From Cyclobacteriaceae bacterium (GTDB taxonomy: Bacteria; Bacteroidota; Bacteroidia; Cytophagales; Cyclobacteriaceae): a stretch of DNA of 64,000 nt. The stretch is taken from contig JANQOR010000038.1 in assembly GCA_028285685.1 (NCBI GenBank), positions 372,001-436,000 of the forward strand, written 5' to 3'. Below are positions 1 through 7,503 of the stretch, piece by piece. Both the position numbers and the translations under genes were made by a program. The notes below the pieces were generated by a model that saw only the letters and a list, made by a program, of their open reading frames with translations, did not search any database and was not told where the DNA came from. Each line of letters starts with the position of its first letter. Position 1 is the first letter of the stretch.

Positions 1-214
1 TGTCGGAATATTCTCTTGCTATTTCAAATAGACAGTCATCGAACATTAATCTTACGATCTCCTGTTTGGTACTATCAAGCTCAATTTGATTGATGAGGGA
101 AATGATTGAATCTGAAACCACTTTCAATTCCCTTAATTCCTGCTCCTGAGAATTCGCAGGAAGTGCTTTCAAAAGAATGAGGAGTAGTAAGGCTGACAGT
201 TTCGTTCGCAACAT
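1..214 (-). CDS. Exported protein, N-terminal fragment at window edge
   Basis: An open frame starts at an ATG (212-214, minus strand) and stays open through base 1, giving 71 residues with no stop, so the gene continues outside the window. The first ~23 residues are a clear signal peptide: MLRTK, then a leucine-rich core, then a PANSQ cleavage region. After it comes an acidic, helix-prone segment (EQELRELK, IELDSTKQEIVRLMF). That layout is common in Bacteroidota periplasmic TPR or sensor proteins, but nothing here names the family. Function unknown. Confidence 0.6.
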   Translation of the reverse strand, partial: MLRTKLSALLLLILLKALPANSQEQELRELKVVSDSIISLINQIELDSTKQEIVRLMFDDCLFEIAREYSD

Positions 215-516
215 GGCAATCCTAGTGTCCTGGGCGTTTAAGTTACCCCAATTTTATCTAACCTCTCATCTCCACTTAAGCACTGGTATGATATTTTCGT
301 GAGGCTGTTAGCTAAGCGAACCGACAGATAAGATGGTCGCTGGGTATTTCAGATCAACGGGCTTTGAGTTGATTGATCGCCCATCAGTGATCATAAAGCA
401 TTTCTAAGTTCATGGTCAAATCTTACAATATTTTACTCGCTTCTGTTAGATGTATGAAATATTGTGGAATGATATTACTTACAATAGTGAATAAAATCAC
501 TTTTACCTTCGATAAT
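215..516. other. Intergenic region, divergent promoters expected
   Basis: About 300 bases lie between the minus-strand exported protein and the plus-strand DUF5694 gene. Promoters for both must lie here, but I see no full -33/-7 pair of the phylum's type. A weak stem (GGGC near 360, GCCC near 381) is not followed by a T-run. If the next gene begins at its upstream ATG at 412, the gap is about 200 bases. Confidence 0.4.
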
Positions 517-1629
517 ATGATTCAGAGTACTGTTCTCCTGTTTTATGGGATGGCGCTTCTACTTGGAAACATGTCAGCTAATGCGCAACAAAAAGAATCT
601 GCAGTGATGCAATACCTGAGTCAATTTGACAGCAAAGAAGCTGTGATGAGTAGAAATGGTGCCTCAGAGGTAGAAATCATGCTGATTGGGACCTTTCACT
701 TCCGAAACAAAAAGTTGAGTGTTCCGGCTGTAGAACAACAGCTAGTTGATTTTAATCCACAGTCGATCTATGTCGAGGAAGTTCCGCCACATTTAAAGGA
801 GGATCACTACAATGTATTGTATTCCAATGCTGTTAGGGGAGACAGGTTTTACTCCCGAATGACTGACTCTGTGAGTTCGTTGACAAGTATACCCAAGGAA
901 AAATCTCATGAAATTGTCCAGGCTAACAGGAAGCTGCTTTTATCAAATCCAGCAGACGTTGACTTAAGAATTGGGCTTATAAATGCGCTATTCGTAAGTA
1001 TGGATGAACCGAATGGTCATCTCCAAATTAGCTATCTGGCCGAACTGCTGGGAGATTCTTTTGAATCGGCAAAAAAGAGAATATCACCAATAAATTTTAG
1101 ATACAGATTTTGTCAGGGCGAGACAAAGTACCTGACTGTACCTGTGGCCGCTAGGTTAGGTCTGAATAGAATTGAAGCGATGGACTACCAGGTGGGAAGG
1201 GCACGAAACGATTCACTACTTTCCATTGCGAGTAAAAAAATGATTCCAGGACTTATGCTCAAGCTTTGGAAGCTTCCATATATGATTAAAATGATGAAAC
1301 TGGATAAAAATACGCCAGAAAGTACCTCAGAAGCTGTTCGACATTTTGATATTTTAAATCGGTGGAAGACAATAAAAAACATGGCTAAGATTCATGAGAT
1401 ACACTTGAATAAACCAAGAGTGGAAGCCTCCCGACTTTGGATTGAGTCTTACAGAAAACGAAATCGTGAAATGGTCAAACTAATTGTACAAAAAATGGAG
1501 CAAAAAGAAGATAAACGTGCGGTAGTTATTGTAGGTGCGAGCCATGTGCCCTACTTCTTGTTCGAATTTAATCGGCAGTATCCCACTGCACGGATCAAAT
1601 TTTTGGATAACCGAAGTTTGAGAGAATAG
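517..1629 (+). CDS. DUF5694 family exported protein (TraB/ChaN-like fold suspected)
   Basis: The mature protein opens with EIMLIGTFHFRN, followed by SIYVEEVPP and, near the C-terminus, VVIVGASHVPYF. This pattern of an N-terminal GTFHF strand plus a C-terminal GASH strand marks the DUF5694 group, related in layout to TraB/ChaN-type putative metal-dependent hydrolases. The biochemical role is not established. I prefer the ATG at 517 because it gives a signal-peptide-like start (MIQSTVLLFYGMALLL, cleaved near SANAQ). An in-frame ATG at 412 would add 35 residues that look like AT-rich noncoding sequence. It stands alone, 118 bases before the next plus-strand gene. Confidence 0.7.
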   Translation: MIQSTVLLFYGMALLLGNMSANAQQKESAVMQYLSQFDSKEAVMSRNGASEVEIMLIGTFHFRNKKLSVPAVEQQLVDFNPQSIYVEEVPPHLKEDHYNVLYSNAVRGDRFYSRMTDSVSSLTSIPKEKSHEIVQANRKLLLSNPADVDLRIGLINALFVSMDEPNGHLQISYLAELLGDSFESAKKRISPINFRYRFCQGETKYLTVPVAARLGLNRIEAMDYQVGRARNDSLLSIASKKMIPGLMLKLWKLPYMIKMMKLDKNTPESTSEAVRHFDILNRWKTIKNMAKIHEIHLNKPRVEASRLWIESYRKRNREMVKLIVQKMEQKEDKRAVVIVGASHVPYFLFEFNRQYPTARIKFLDNRSLRE

Positions 1630-1747
1630 AGCGAAAAATCCCACGATGTCTGACAGCGCACTTTAGATTTCTCCAAATCAGGGACGAGAACTTTTGTTAA
1701 TTTGAAACGAGGAATTAAAGCATATGGAGCTATAGGTAGGGCAACAA

Positions 1748-2458
1748 ATGGAAGAAAGTGAAAAACCAAGACTGTCGAGATTAACTGTTATCATCACACA
1801 GCTTCAATCCAAAAGAATCGTCACAGCCAATTATTTGGCAGAAAGACATAATGTAAGTGTTCGCACAATCTATCGTGACATTAGAACGCTTCAGAAAGCA
1901 GGAATCCCTATCCTGACCGAGGAAGGCAAGGGTTACTCCATTATGGAAGGCTATCATCTCCCACCAGTTCTATTTACTGAAGATGAGGCGAACGCCCTAA
2001 TTACCGTTGAACGGCTGGTGATTAAAAACAAAGATCAATCCTTAAGTGAAAATGTTTCAAGTGCCATTGAGAAGATAAAAGCTATTTTGAAGTATTCCCA
2101 AAAGGGAAATGCAGACCTTCTGACTGATAGGATTTACTTTGATGGCCATCAAAGCGAACGGAAGACTAGCAACAACTTGATGAAGATACAGTCCGCGATC
2201 ATCCATTTCCGACTCTTGAATGTAGAGTACCTTTCTTCGGATGGGAAAAGAACTGCCCGGCAAATCGAACCATTCGCGATTTACAGTATCAACGGAAATT
2301 TTTTGCTAATTGCTTTTTGCAGGCTTAGAAAAGACTTTAGAGTTTTTCGTATTGACTTTATTGAAAGTCTTCAGACGCAAAAGGAGACATTTACCCCACA
2401 CGACATGACTATGCAGGAATATTTTGAGAAATATGTAAAAAATCAGGAACACCCCTGA
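1748..2458 (+). CDS. YafY/WYL-family transcriptional regulator
   Basis: 236 residues. The N-terminal ~60 residues form a DeoR/HTH_11-type winged helix (RLTVIITQLQSKRIVTANYLA, then SVRTIYRDIRTLQKAGIPI), the usual start of WYL regulators. A linker rich in charged residues leads to a WYL-like ligand-sensing domain from about residue 135 (LNVEYLSSDGKRTARQIEPFAIYS, RVFRIDFIESL). These proteins bind DNA and sense small molecules or nucleic-acid ligands. The DUF4345 membrane gene lies 60 bases downstream on the same strand and is a plausible co-transcribed target; this is inference from spacing only. Confidence 0.85.
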   Translation: MEESEKPRLSRLTVIITQLQSKRIVTANYLAERHNVSVRTIYRDIRTLQKAGIPILTEEGKGYSIMEGYHLPPVLFTEDEANALITVERLVIKNKDQSLSENVSSAIEKIKAILKYSQKGNADLLTDRIYFDGHQSERKTSNNLMKIQSAIIHFRLLNVEYLSSDGKRTARQIEPFAIYSINGNFLLIAFCRLRKDFRVFRIDFIESLQTQKETFTPHDMTMQEYFEKYVKNQEHP

Positions 2459-2517
2459 CATAGGGCTGTCACAACCCCATTTTAGCTTTGCCTGAGTAAC
2501 ATTAAAAACGATAGAAA

Positions 2518-2898
2518 ATGGAAATCTTCAATACTGTGACACTTTCAATCTCAGGCCTTTTGCTACTTCTTGTTGGCACAATGAGATTAACCAACCCGAT
2601 AAAAACCTTTGCTAAAAATTCAGGGATCACTCTTCAAAGAGACGTCAACTTATTGAATGAGGTTAGAGGAGTGAGCTCCGTCCAGTTATTTGGCGGGGCA
2701 CTTATTTTATTGGGAACGATTATCCCCCGGTTGACTTTTGCATCATTTGTGGTTGCGTCCTTGATCTTCCTTGGATTTGCCGTAGGTCGATCTGTTAGCA
2801 TTACTATAGATGGAAAGCCAAACAAGCAGATAATTCAAGGATTGGTTTTTGAAATGGTTTTAGGTGTGGCGAATGTTTACGGAATTGTGAGTAGCTGA
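2518..2898 (+). CDS. DUF4345-type small integral membrane protein
   Basis: 126 residues with four predicted membrane segments (around residues 7-23, 53-70, 73-90 and 105-123). The connecting pattern NPIKTFAKNSGI, DVNLLNEVRGVSSVQLFGG is typical of DUF4345 proteins. No enzymatic motif is visible and the family has no assigned function. It follows the WYL regulator by 60 bases on the same strand, suggesting a small regulator/membrane-protein unit. Confidence 0.7.
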   Translation: MEIFNTVTLSISGLLLLLVGTMRLTNPIKTFAKNSGITLQRDVNLLNEVRGVSSVQLFGGALILLGTIIPRLTFASFVVASLIFLGFAVGRSVSITIDGKPNKQIIQGLVFEMVLGVANVYGIVSS

Positions 2899-3022
2899 CG
2901 CCAAACCCTGAGGCCGGTTCTAAGGAGTTAGGGCTCAGATTTGGATTTTGACTATACGAACCATATCGGTTGATTAATTTTTTGAATGGCATACCTTTAT
3001 TTGCTGATACGGTTTAAGTTCC

Positions 3023-3733
3023 ATGAAATATCCCATCGAAGTGAATGATTCGCGAAAGGTGAATCGCATCACATTTAAGCAATTTGTATTTGATATAGCA
3101 GCGGCTTTTAACCTTGAGCGAGGGTTGATCTATACAATCAAGCTTTTGATCTTAAAGCCTGGAAAGCTGATGAGAGATTATCTAGGTGCTCATCGCTACC
3201 TGATTACGAATGCCTTTCGGTTACTGGTTATTACCACTGCGCTAAGCCTTGTTGTGTTTCATTTGTCCGGGACTGCAGACGTGCTCTTCGACGATATTGA
3301 GGCGGAGATCAATAGGGCCAATAACGATATTGAGTTGAGTGCCGGCTTGATCAAAAAGACGTTGTTCGAATGGTACCATCTGTTCCTTTGGATATCGATC
3401 CCGATATATGCACTTTTCTCATATGTGCTTTTTGCCAAAGCAGGCTATAACTATGCTGAGCATTTGGTCCTTCAGTCATACTACATCTCTGCAGGCAACG
3501 TTTTTGCGATTATTATCTACGCGTTTGCCTTGATCTGGTCGGGAGAGTGGATAGTGTGGGCTACATTATTGACCATGGGACCGTTCTACTTCTATTTGCT
3601 GTTGTCTTTTTTCCAATCAAGATCATTTCAGACTATCCTGAAATCAACTGTTGCATATGTCGCTTCACTACTGATTTATACCGTAGTTCTTTTGTTTGTC
3701 CTTGGAATTTTTGTCGGTCGGCAGCTAGCCTAG
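3023..3733 (+). CDS. DUF3667-like integral membrane protein
   Basis: 236 residues. The opening (ITFKQFVFDIAAAFNLERGLIYT, then KPGKLMRDYLGAHR) is the characteristic cytoplasmic lead-in of DUF3667 proteins, where a PG...Y.G.R motif precedes the first membrane helix. Five hydrophobic segments follow (about residues 66-83, 117-137, 150-170, 173-195, 211-232). Function unknown. It ends about 80 bases before the 3' end of the convergent cbb3 accessory operon and shows no obvious relation to it. Confidence 0.7.
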   Translation: MKYPIEVNDSRKVNRITFKQFVFDIAAAFNLERGLIYTIKLLILKPGKLMRDYLGAHRYLITNAFRLLVITTALSLVVFHLSGTADVLFDDIEAEINRANNDIELSAGLIKKTLFEWYHLFLWISIPIYALFSYVLFAKAGYNYAEHLVLQSYYISAGNVFAIIIYAFALIWSGEWIVWATLLTMGPFYFYLLLSFFQSRSFQTILKSTVAYVASLLIYTVVLLFVLGIFVGRQLA

Positions 3734-3812
3734 GAAAAGGTGGAGAGTCTTGTTACCTAGGGACTAGGTTGGCAGGCTCTCTTTGATGAACGGACTGACT
3801 ATTTACGAAAGA

Positions 3813-4496
3813 CTAGTTCAAGCCACAGATAGTAATGAGTGCAGCAGCTTTGTGGTGAACGAGACTGTTAAAGTCTGGCAGGGTAATCAGCAGACTACGC
3901 AGCATCAGTAGAGAACCAGAAAGGACAGCTACAAATGAAACGGCCCGGGGAACCCAGGTCCTCCACCTTTTAGCAGACAAGTTACCACTAACTGCTACCA
4001 GCAACAACGCAGGAACTGTCCCTAACCCAAAGAATATCATAAATAAAATGCCTTCTGATAGGCCTCCGCTTGCAATGGCACTGGCGGCAGCAACGTATGT
4101 AAGCCCACACGGCAAAAAACCATTGGCAAGTCCGCTGATGAGCCATCTATTCTTTCCGGACAGTCCACTGGTAAGTCTTTGGTGCACGGCCTTGAAAAAA
4201 ACAGAATGATAGTAAAATCGTTCTAGCCTGTTTCTTAACCGGGGAACAGTATAAAGAGCTAGCAAGGTGAATCCCAGGGTAAATGCAGTAATCTGTTGGA
4301 TTTTCAAAATTGCCAGGGATTGGCCGACTACACCTAAAAAAACTCCAAGTAAGGCATAAGCTGCGATCCTACCCCCATGATACCGAACCAATGGCCTTAG
4401 AGATGTACTGTTATTGAGTACGAGCAAATTTAGGGGACCACACATTCCAACACAATGCATGCTTCCGACGAACCCTATGATCACTGCGGCGATCAC
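3813..4496 (-). CDS. Sulfite exporter TauE/SafE-type membrane protein of the cbb3 cluster
   Basis: A polytopic protein of about 227 residues with the DsbD-like/TauE-SafE signature GSMHCVGMCGP in the first helix (His14, Cys15, Cys19 from the proposed start). This subfamily sits at the end of Bacteroidota and proteobacterial cbb3 operons and is thought to help metal or thiol supply for oxidase assembly; its substrate is not known. I chose the GTG at 4494-4496, which overlaps the TGA stop of ccoH as GTGA and starts the protein directly at helix 1. A longer in-frame ATG at 4547 would overlap ccoH by over 50 bases. Confidence 0.8.
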   Translation of the reverse strand: MIAAVIIGFVGSMHCVGMCGPLNLLVLNNSTSLRPLVRYHGGRIAAYALLGVFLGVVGQSLAILKIQQITAFTLGFTLLALYTVPRLRNRLERFYYHSVFFKAVHQRLTSGLSGKNRWLISGLANGFLPCGLTYVAAASAIASGGLSEGILFMIFFGLGTVPALLLVAVSGNLSAKRWRTWVPRAVSFVAVLSGSLLMLRSLLITLPDFNSLVHHKAAALITICGLN

Positions 4497-4921
4497 TGCA
4501 GGTAAATCTTCTCTTGTTGAAAGTACTCCATTCCATTGCTCTCCCAAGTGATGTTGACCCTATACATACCCAGCAGGAGCTTTTCACTATCTACGCGCTG
4601 AGAATTCTTATCATCCAGACGTATTGGTATTTTTTGATCAAATAATTTCCGTGAAGGATGATAAAAATGAATTTCGCCGTTGGGCTCATGACTCGCCGGG
4701 AACTGTAGAATCACACCTTCACTTAACAGTGTTAGTTGCACCCTCTCTCCGGATTTCGCCAGATTTGCCTTTTGCTGCATTTTCTTTTGATAGCCAATTT
4801 CCTGAGCATAGTAGTCTTCTGCTACAAGGTCTGAATGTTCTTGAAAGGCCCGAACGACCATGAACAGGATAAAAGCAGCGAAAAAAATGAAGACTAAAAT
4901 GATTTTGTTTCCCCAATTCAT
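4493..4921 (-). CDS. ccoH: FixH/CcoH family cbb3 oxidase assembly protein
   Basis: 142 residues: one N-terminal membrane anchor (NKIILVFIFFAAFILFMVV), then a periplasmic domain starting with EDYYAQEIGYQKKMQQ, the motif shared by FixH proteins. The rest is a beta-rich domain (QLTLLSEGVILQF, YRVNITWESNG). FixH/CcoH is needed for stable assembly of cbb3 oxidase and interacts with CcoN. It begins 11 bases after the end of ccoG and its stop codon overlaps the next start (GTGA), so translation is probably coupled. Confidence 0.88.
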   Translation of the reverse strand: MNWGNKIILVFIFFAAFILFMVVRAFQEHSDLVAEDYYAQEIGYQKKMQQKANLAKSGERVQLTLLSEGVILQFPASHEPNGEIHFYHPSRKLFDQKIPIRLDDKNSQRVDSEKLLLGMYRVNITWESNGMEYFQQEKIYLQ

Positions 4922-4932
4922 AATTCAATTTT

Positions 4933-6360
4933 TTATTTGACCGGTCCCAAAAACTTGGTTTTAACTTTTTCTACAAGTTCACCATCCCCGTGCACGCCGA
5001 TAGTAATTTTTGTGCTCATTTTCTCAAGGTTGTTCGGATCAATGGCCACAAAAAATGCCCCCTCACCGATTCCCTGCGCTTCTAACCTAATGTCACTGCC
5101 CACCATTACAACCTCCCCTGAAGGCTCCAACAATTCCAAATGGATATTTTTCCCTTCGTTGGTTTTGTTCACCATTTTTAACTGGTAGAGGTTGGTAATC
5201 ATACCGTCCTCACGCTCCTGGTACATCATACCCGGTGTTCGAAGGATGGTGGTCTCGAAATCAGAACGGATAATCAGCAGAGAAACAAGTATTCCGATCA
5301 GTGCTACCAAAAGAATACTGTACGCACTCATTCTTCCTGTGAAACTGAATGGTTGTTTGTCCGCAATATTCTGCTCTGAGGCGTATCGCACAAGCCCGCG
5401 AGGCTTCCCAATTCTGTCCATAATAGAGTCGCAGGCATCTATACAGGCGGTGCAATTGACACATTCAAGCTGGGTGCCATTCCTAATGTCTATGCCGGTT
5501 GGACACACATAAACACACTGTTTACAGTCTATACAATCGCCCGTTCCGAGCGTCTCTCTTTCCTCTCCCTTTCTGAATTTGCCGCGCTGCTCTCCTCTGG
5601 CATGATCATAAGCCACCACGATGCTTTGACGATCCAGCAGCACGCCCTGAAGTCTTCCGTATGGGCAAATGGTTGTACAAACTTGCTCACGTAATCGACT
5701 GAAAACTCCATAGAATAATCCGGTCAATACGATCATCGCAATGAAACCTCCGGCACTTTCAGTTGGGCCTTCCCGGATAATCTCCTGCATTTTCTCCACT
5801 CCAACGAGGTAGGCCATAAACGTGTGCATGATGATCGCACTGATTAGTATGAAGATCAGATGCTTGCTAGATTTCTTCAGGATCTTCTCTTTGTCCCATG
5901 GCCGTTTATCAAGCTTTTTCTGAGCCATATAGTCACCTTCGATCCAATACTCGATCTTTCTGAAAACACCCTCCATGAAGATAGTTTGAGGACAAATCCA
6001 TCCACAAAAGATTCGCCCAAAGACAACGGTGAATAGGATAATGAACACGATTGAAGTGATCATTCCTATTGCAAATAGGAAAGAGTCCTGGGGCCAGAAG
6101 ACCTGTCCAAAAATGATGAACCTTCGCTCAATAATATCCAGGAGGAGCAATGGCTGTCCGGCGATCTTAATGAATGGTCCTCCAATAAGAATCAGCAAGA
6201 GTGCATAACTAACTACGGAACGGTAATTCGTAAACCGTCCTTTTGGCTTCTTAGGATATACCCAAAGCCGCTTCCCTTTTTTATCCATTGTTGCCAGATG
6301 GTCCCGAAACGTCTCATTGGCAGCATCTTGTTCGTGGTATAGGTCTTGCACTTCGGCCAT
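4933..6360 (-). CDS. ccoG: CcoG/FixG cbb3 oxidase accessory protein, polyferredoxin-type
   Basis: 475 residues. Five to six membrane helices are joined to a cytoplasmic ferredoxin domain with two 4Fe-4S motifs: Cys276-x2-Cys279-x2-Cys282-x3-Cys286-Pro and Cys300-x2-Cys303-x2-Cys306-x3-Cys310. A NapH-like motif (GRIFCGWICPQTIFMEG) precedes them and QVCTTICPYGRLQG follows the fourth helix. The C-terminal ~110 residues form an Ig-like periplasmic domain. CcoG has been shown in other bacteria to act as a cupric reductase feeding Cu(I) into cbb3 maturation. It lies between ccoP (7 bases) and ccoH (11 bases). Confidence 0.95.
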   Translation of the reverse strand: MAEVQDLYHEQDAANETFRDHLATMDKKGKRLWVYPKKPKGRFTNYRSVVSYALLLILIGGPFIKIAGQPLLLLDIIERRFIIFGQVFWPQDSFLFAIGMITSIVFIILFTVVFGRIFCGWICPQTIFMEGVFRKIEYWIEGDYMAQKKLDKRPWDKEKILKKSSKHLIFILISAIIMHTFMAYLVGVEKMQEIIREGPTESAGGFIAMIVLTGLFYGVFSRLREQVCTTICPYGRLQGVLLDRQSIVVAYDHARGEQRGKFRKGEERETLGTGDCIDCKQCVYVCPTGIDIRNGTQLECVNCTACIDACDSIMDRIGKPRGLVRYASEQNIADKQPFSFTGRMSAYSILLVALIGILVSLLIIRSDFETTILRTPGMMYQEREDGMITNLYQLKMVNKTNEGKNIHLELLEPSGEVVMVGSDIRLEAQGIGEGAFFVAIDPNNLEKMSTKITIGVHGDGELVEKVKTKFLGPVK

Positions 6361-6367
6361 TGCCGAG

Positions 6368-7279
6368 TCAGTTTACTGCGGTAGAATCGGCAGGTGTAGT
6401 AGCTCGTTCGAATATGTCACCCTGTGGTGCTTTAGGATCGGCAGGTGTAGTCCCCTGCATCATGTAGATGTAACTGGCCACTTGTTGCATCTTCTTGGGC
6501 GATAGCTGAGTTTCCCATGAAATCATTCCCTTTGCAGGAACACCGTACTTAATTGTCGTAAATATTGATTTCATATCTCCACCATGGATCCAATACTCAT
6601 CAGTGAAATTAGGTCCAACACCACCACCGCCATCAGCGGCATGACAAACAGCACAATTTGCATCGTAGACTGCCATTCCCGCTGCTAGATCTACATTAGA
6701 TGTAGCTAGCTCAACGCTGTTTTCGTCAATCAGATTATCAAGAGAAGCCAGGTATAATTTCACCTCCTGATCTGCCTCTATCATTGCTTGCTGGTACTCT
6801 TCGTCCTGAGTCATGCCTGTGCCAAGTACATGATAATGCATCAGATAGGCTACGCCAAAGAAAATTGTGAAGTAAAATCCATACAACCACCAGGACGGCA
6901 GTCGATTGTCGAGTTCACGGATACCATCATATTCGTGACTGGTAGCAACTGTTTCTTCTTTGGCTACCGGGACAGACTCATTGAAGCGGTTCCAAAACTT
7001 CGCCCAAAAGCCCAATCCTTCTTCACCTTCCTTAGTTTTGATCAGTTCCTTTTCTTCTTCTTCTGCTACTCCATCAGCAGCTAGCTTCATTCGAAGCATT
7101 GTCTTCATGGCCACCAACATGGCAAACATTGCGAGCAAAACTGCCAGGCAGACCACGACTGCCAACCCAAGAACAATTTCAACTTGATATTTTTCAACTA
7201 GACTTTCTGTCTCCTGTGCTGATGCTATTCCCGGAGTAACCAGGGAAAACAGCATAGTTATGATTTTCAAATTCTTCAT
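6368..7279 (-). CDS. ccoP: cbb3-type cytochrome c oxidase subunit III (CcoP), mono-heme
   Basis: Cleavable-type signal (MKNLKIITMLFSL...GIASAQ), a membrane helix near residues 32-55, the CcoP N-terminal domain with a second helix (WWLYGFYFTIFFGVAYLMHYHVLG), then a cytochrome c domain. Only one CxxCH is present (Cys209-Ala-Val-Cys-His213, followed by GGGGVGPNFTD), whereas the classical proteobacterial CcoP carries two hemes. The tail repeats TTPAD twice. I chose the ATG at 7279, two bases after the ccoQ stop; an in-frame TTG at 7285 overlapping that stop is possible. It passes electrons from periplasmic cytochrome c to the CcoNO core. Confidence 0.93.
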   Translation of the reverse strand: MKNLKIITMLFSLVTPGIASAQETESLVEKYQVEIVLGLAVVVCLAVLLAMFAMLVAMKTMLRMKLAADGVAEEEEKELIKTKEGEEGLGFWAKFWNRFNESVPVAKEETVATSHEYDGIRELDNRLPSWWLYGFYFTIFFGVAYLMHYHVLGTGMTQDEEYQQAMIEADQEVKLYLASLDNLIDENSVELATSNVDLAAGMAVYDANCAVCHAADGGGGVGPNFTDEYWIHGGDMKSIFTTIKYGVPAKGMISWETQLSPKKMQQVASYIYMMQGTTPADPKAPQGDIFERATTPADSTAVN

Positions 7280-7281
7280 AT

Positions 7282-7497
7282 TCAAAGGCTCTTTTTGTGT
7301 TGTGAATCTGTTGATGTAGACGGACCTTCAGTCGAATCCAGAGGAATGTTGGCAATTTTCTCGAATACCCTCTTATCGGTTTTGATGATATAGATTGTCA
7401 AGCCGATGAAGAAGACAAAGAAGATAATGAAGGAAATCAGTGGATACACCTCTATTCCAGCTATTGTCTCCATGTGATGTTTGATGAATTTCAGCAT
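7282..7497 (-). CDS. ccoQ: CcoQ-like small subunit of cbb3 oxidase
   Basis: 71 residues with a single membrane helix (PLISFIIFFVFFIGLTIYIIKTDK) and a short polar cytoplasmic tail. Position decides the call: it lies between ccoNO (6 bases downstream of its stop) and ccoP (two bases before its ATG), where ccoQ is always found. CcoQ stabilises the assembled oxidase. Sequence conservation in this family is low, so the name rests on topology and location. Confidence 0.85.
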   Translation of the reverse strand: MLKFIKHHMETIAGIEVYPLISFIIFFVFFIGLTIYIIKTDKRVFEKIANIPLDSTEGPSTSTDSQHKKSL

Positions 7498-7503
7498 GAC
7501 TCT

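Noticed and set aside
3547-3786. 79-residue frame overlapping the end of the DUF3667 gene on the same strand
   Set aside because: It reads the membrane-protein codons out of frame and has no own start region; the DUF3667 frame has the proper helices.
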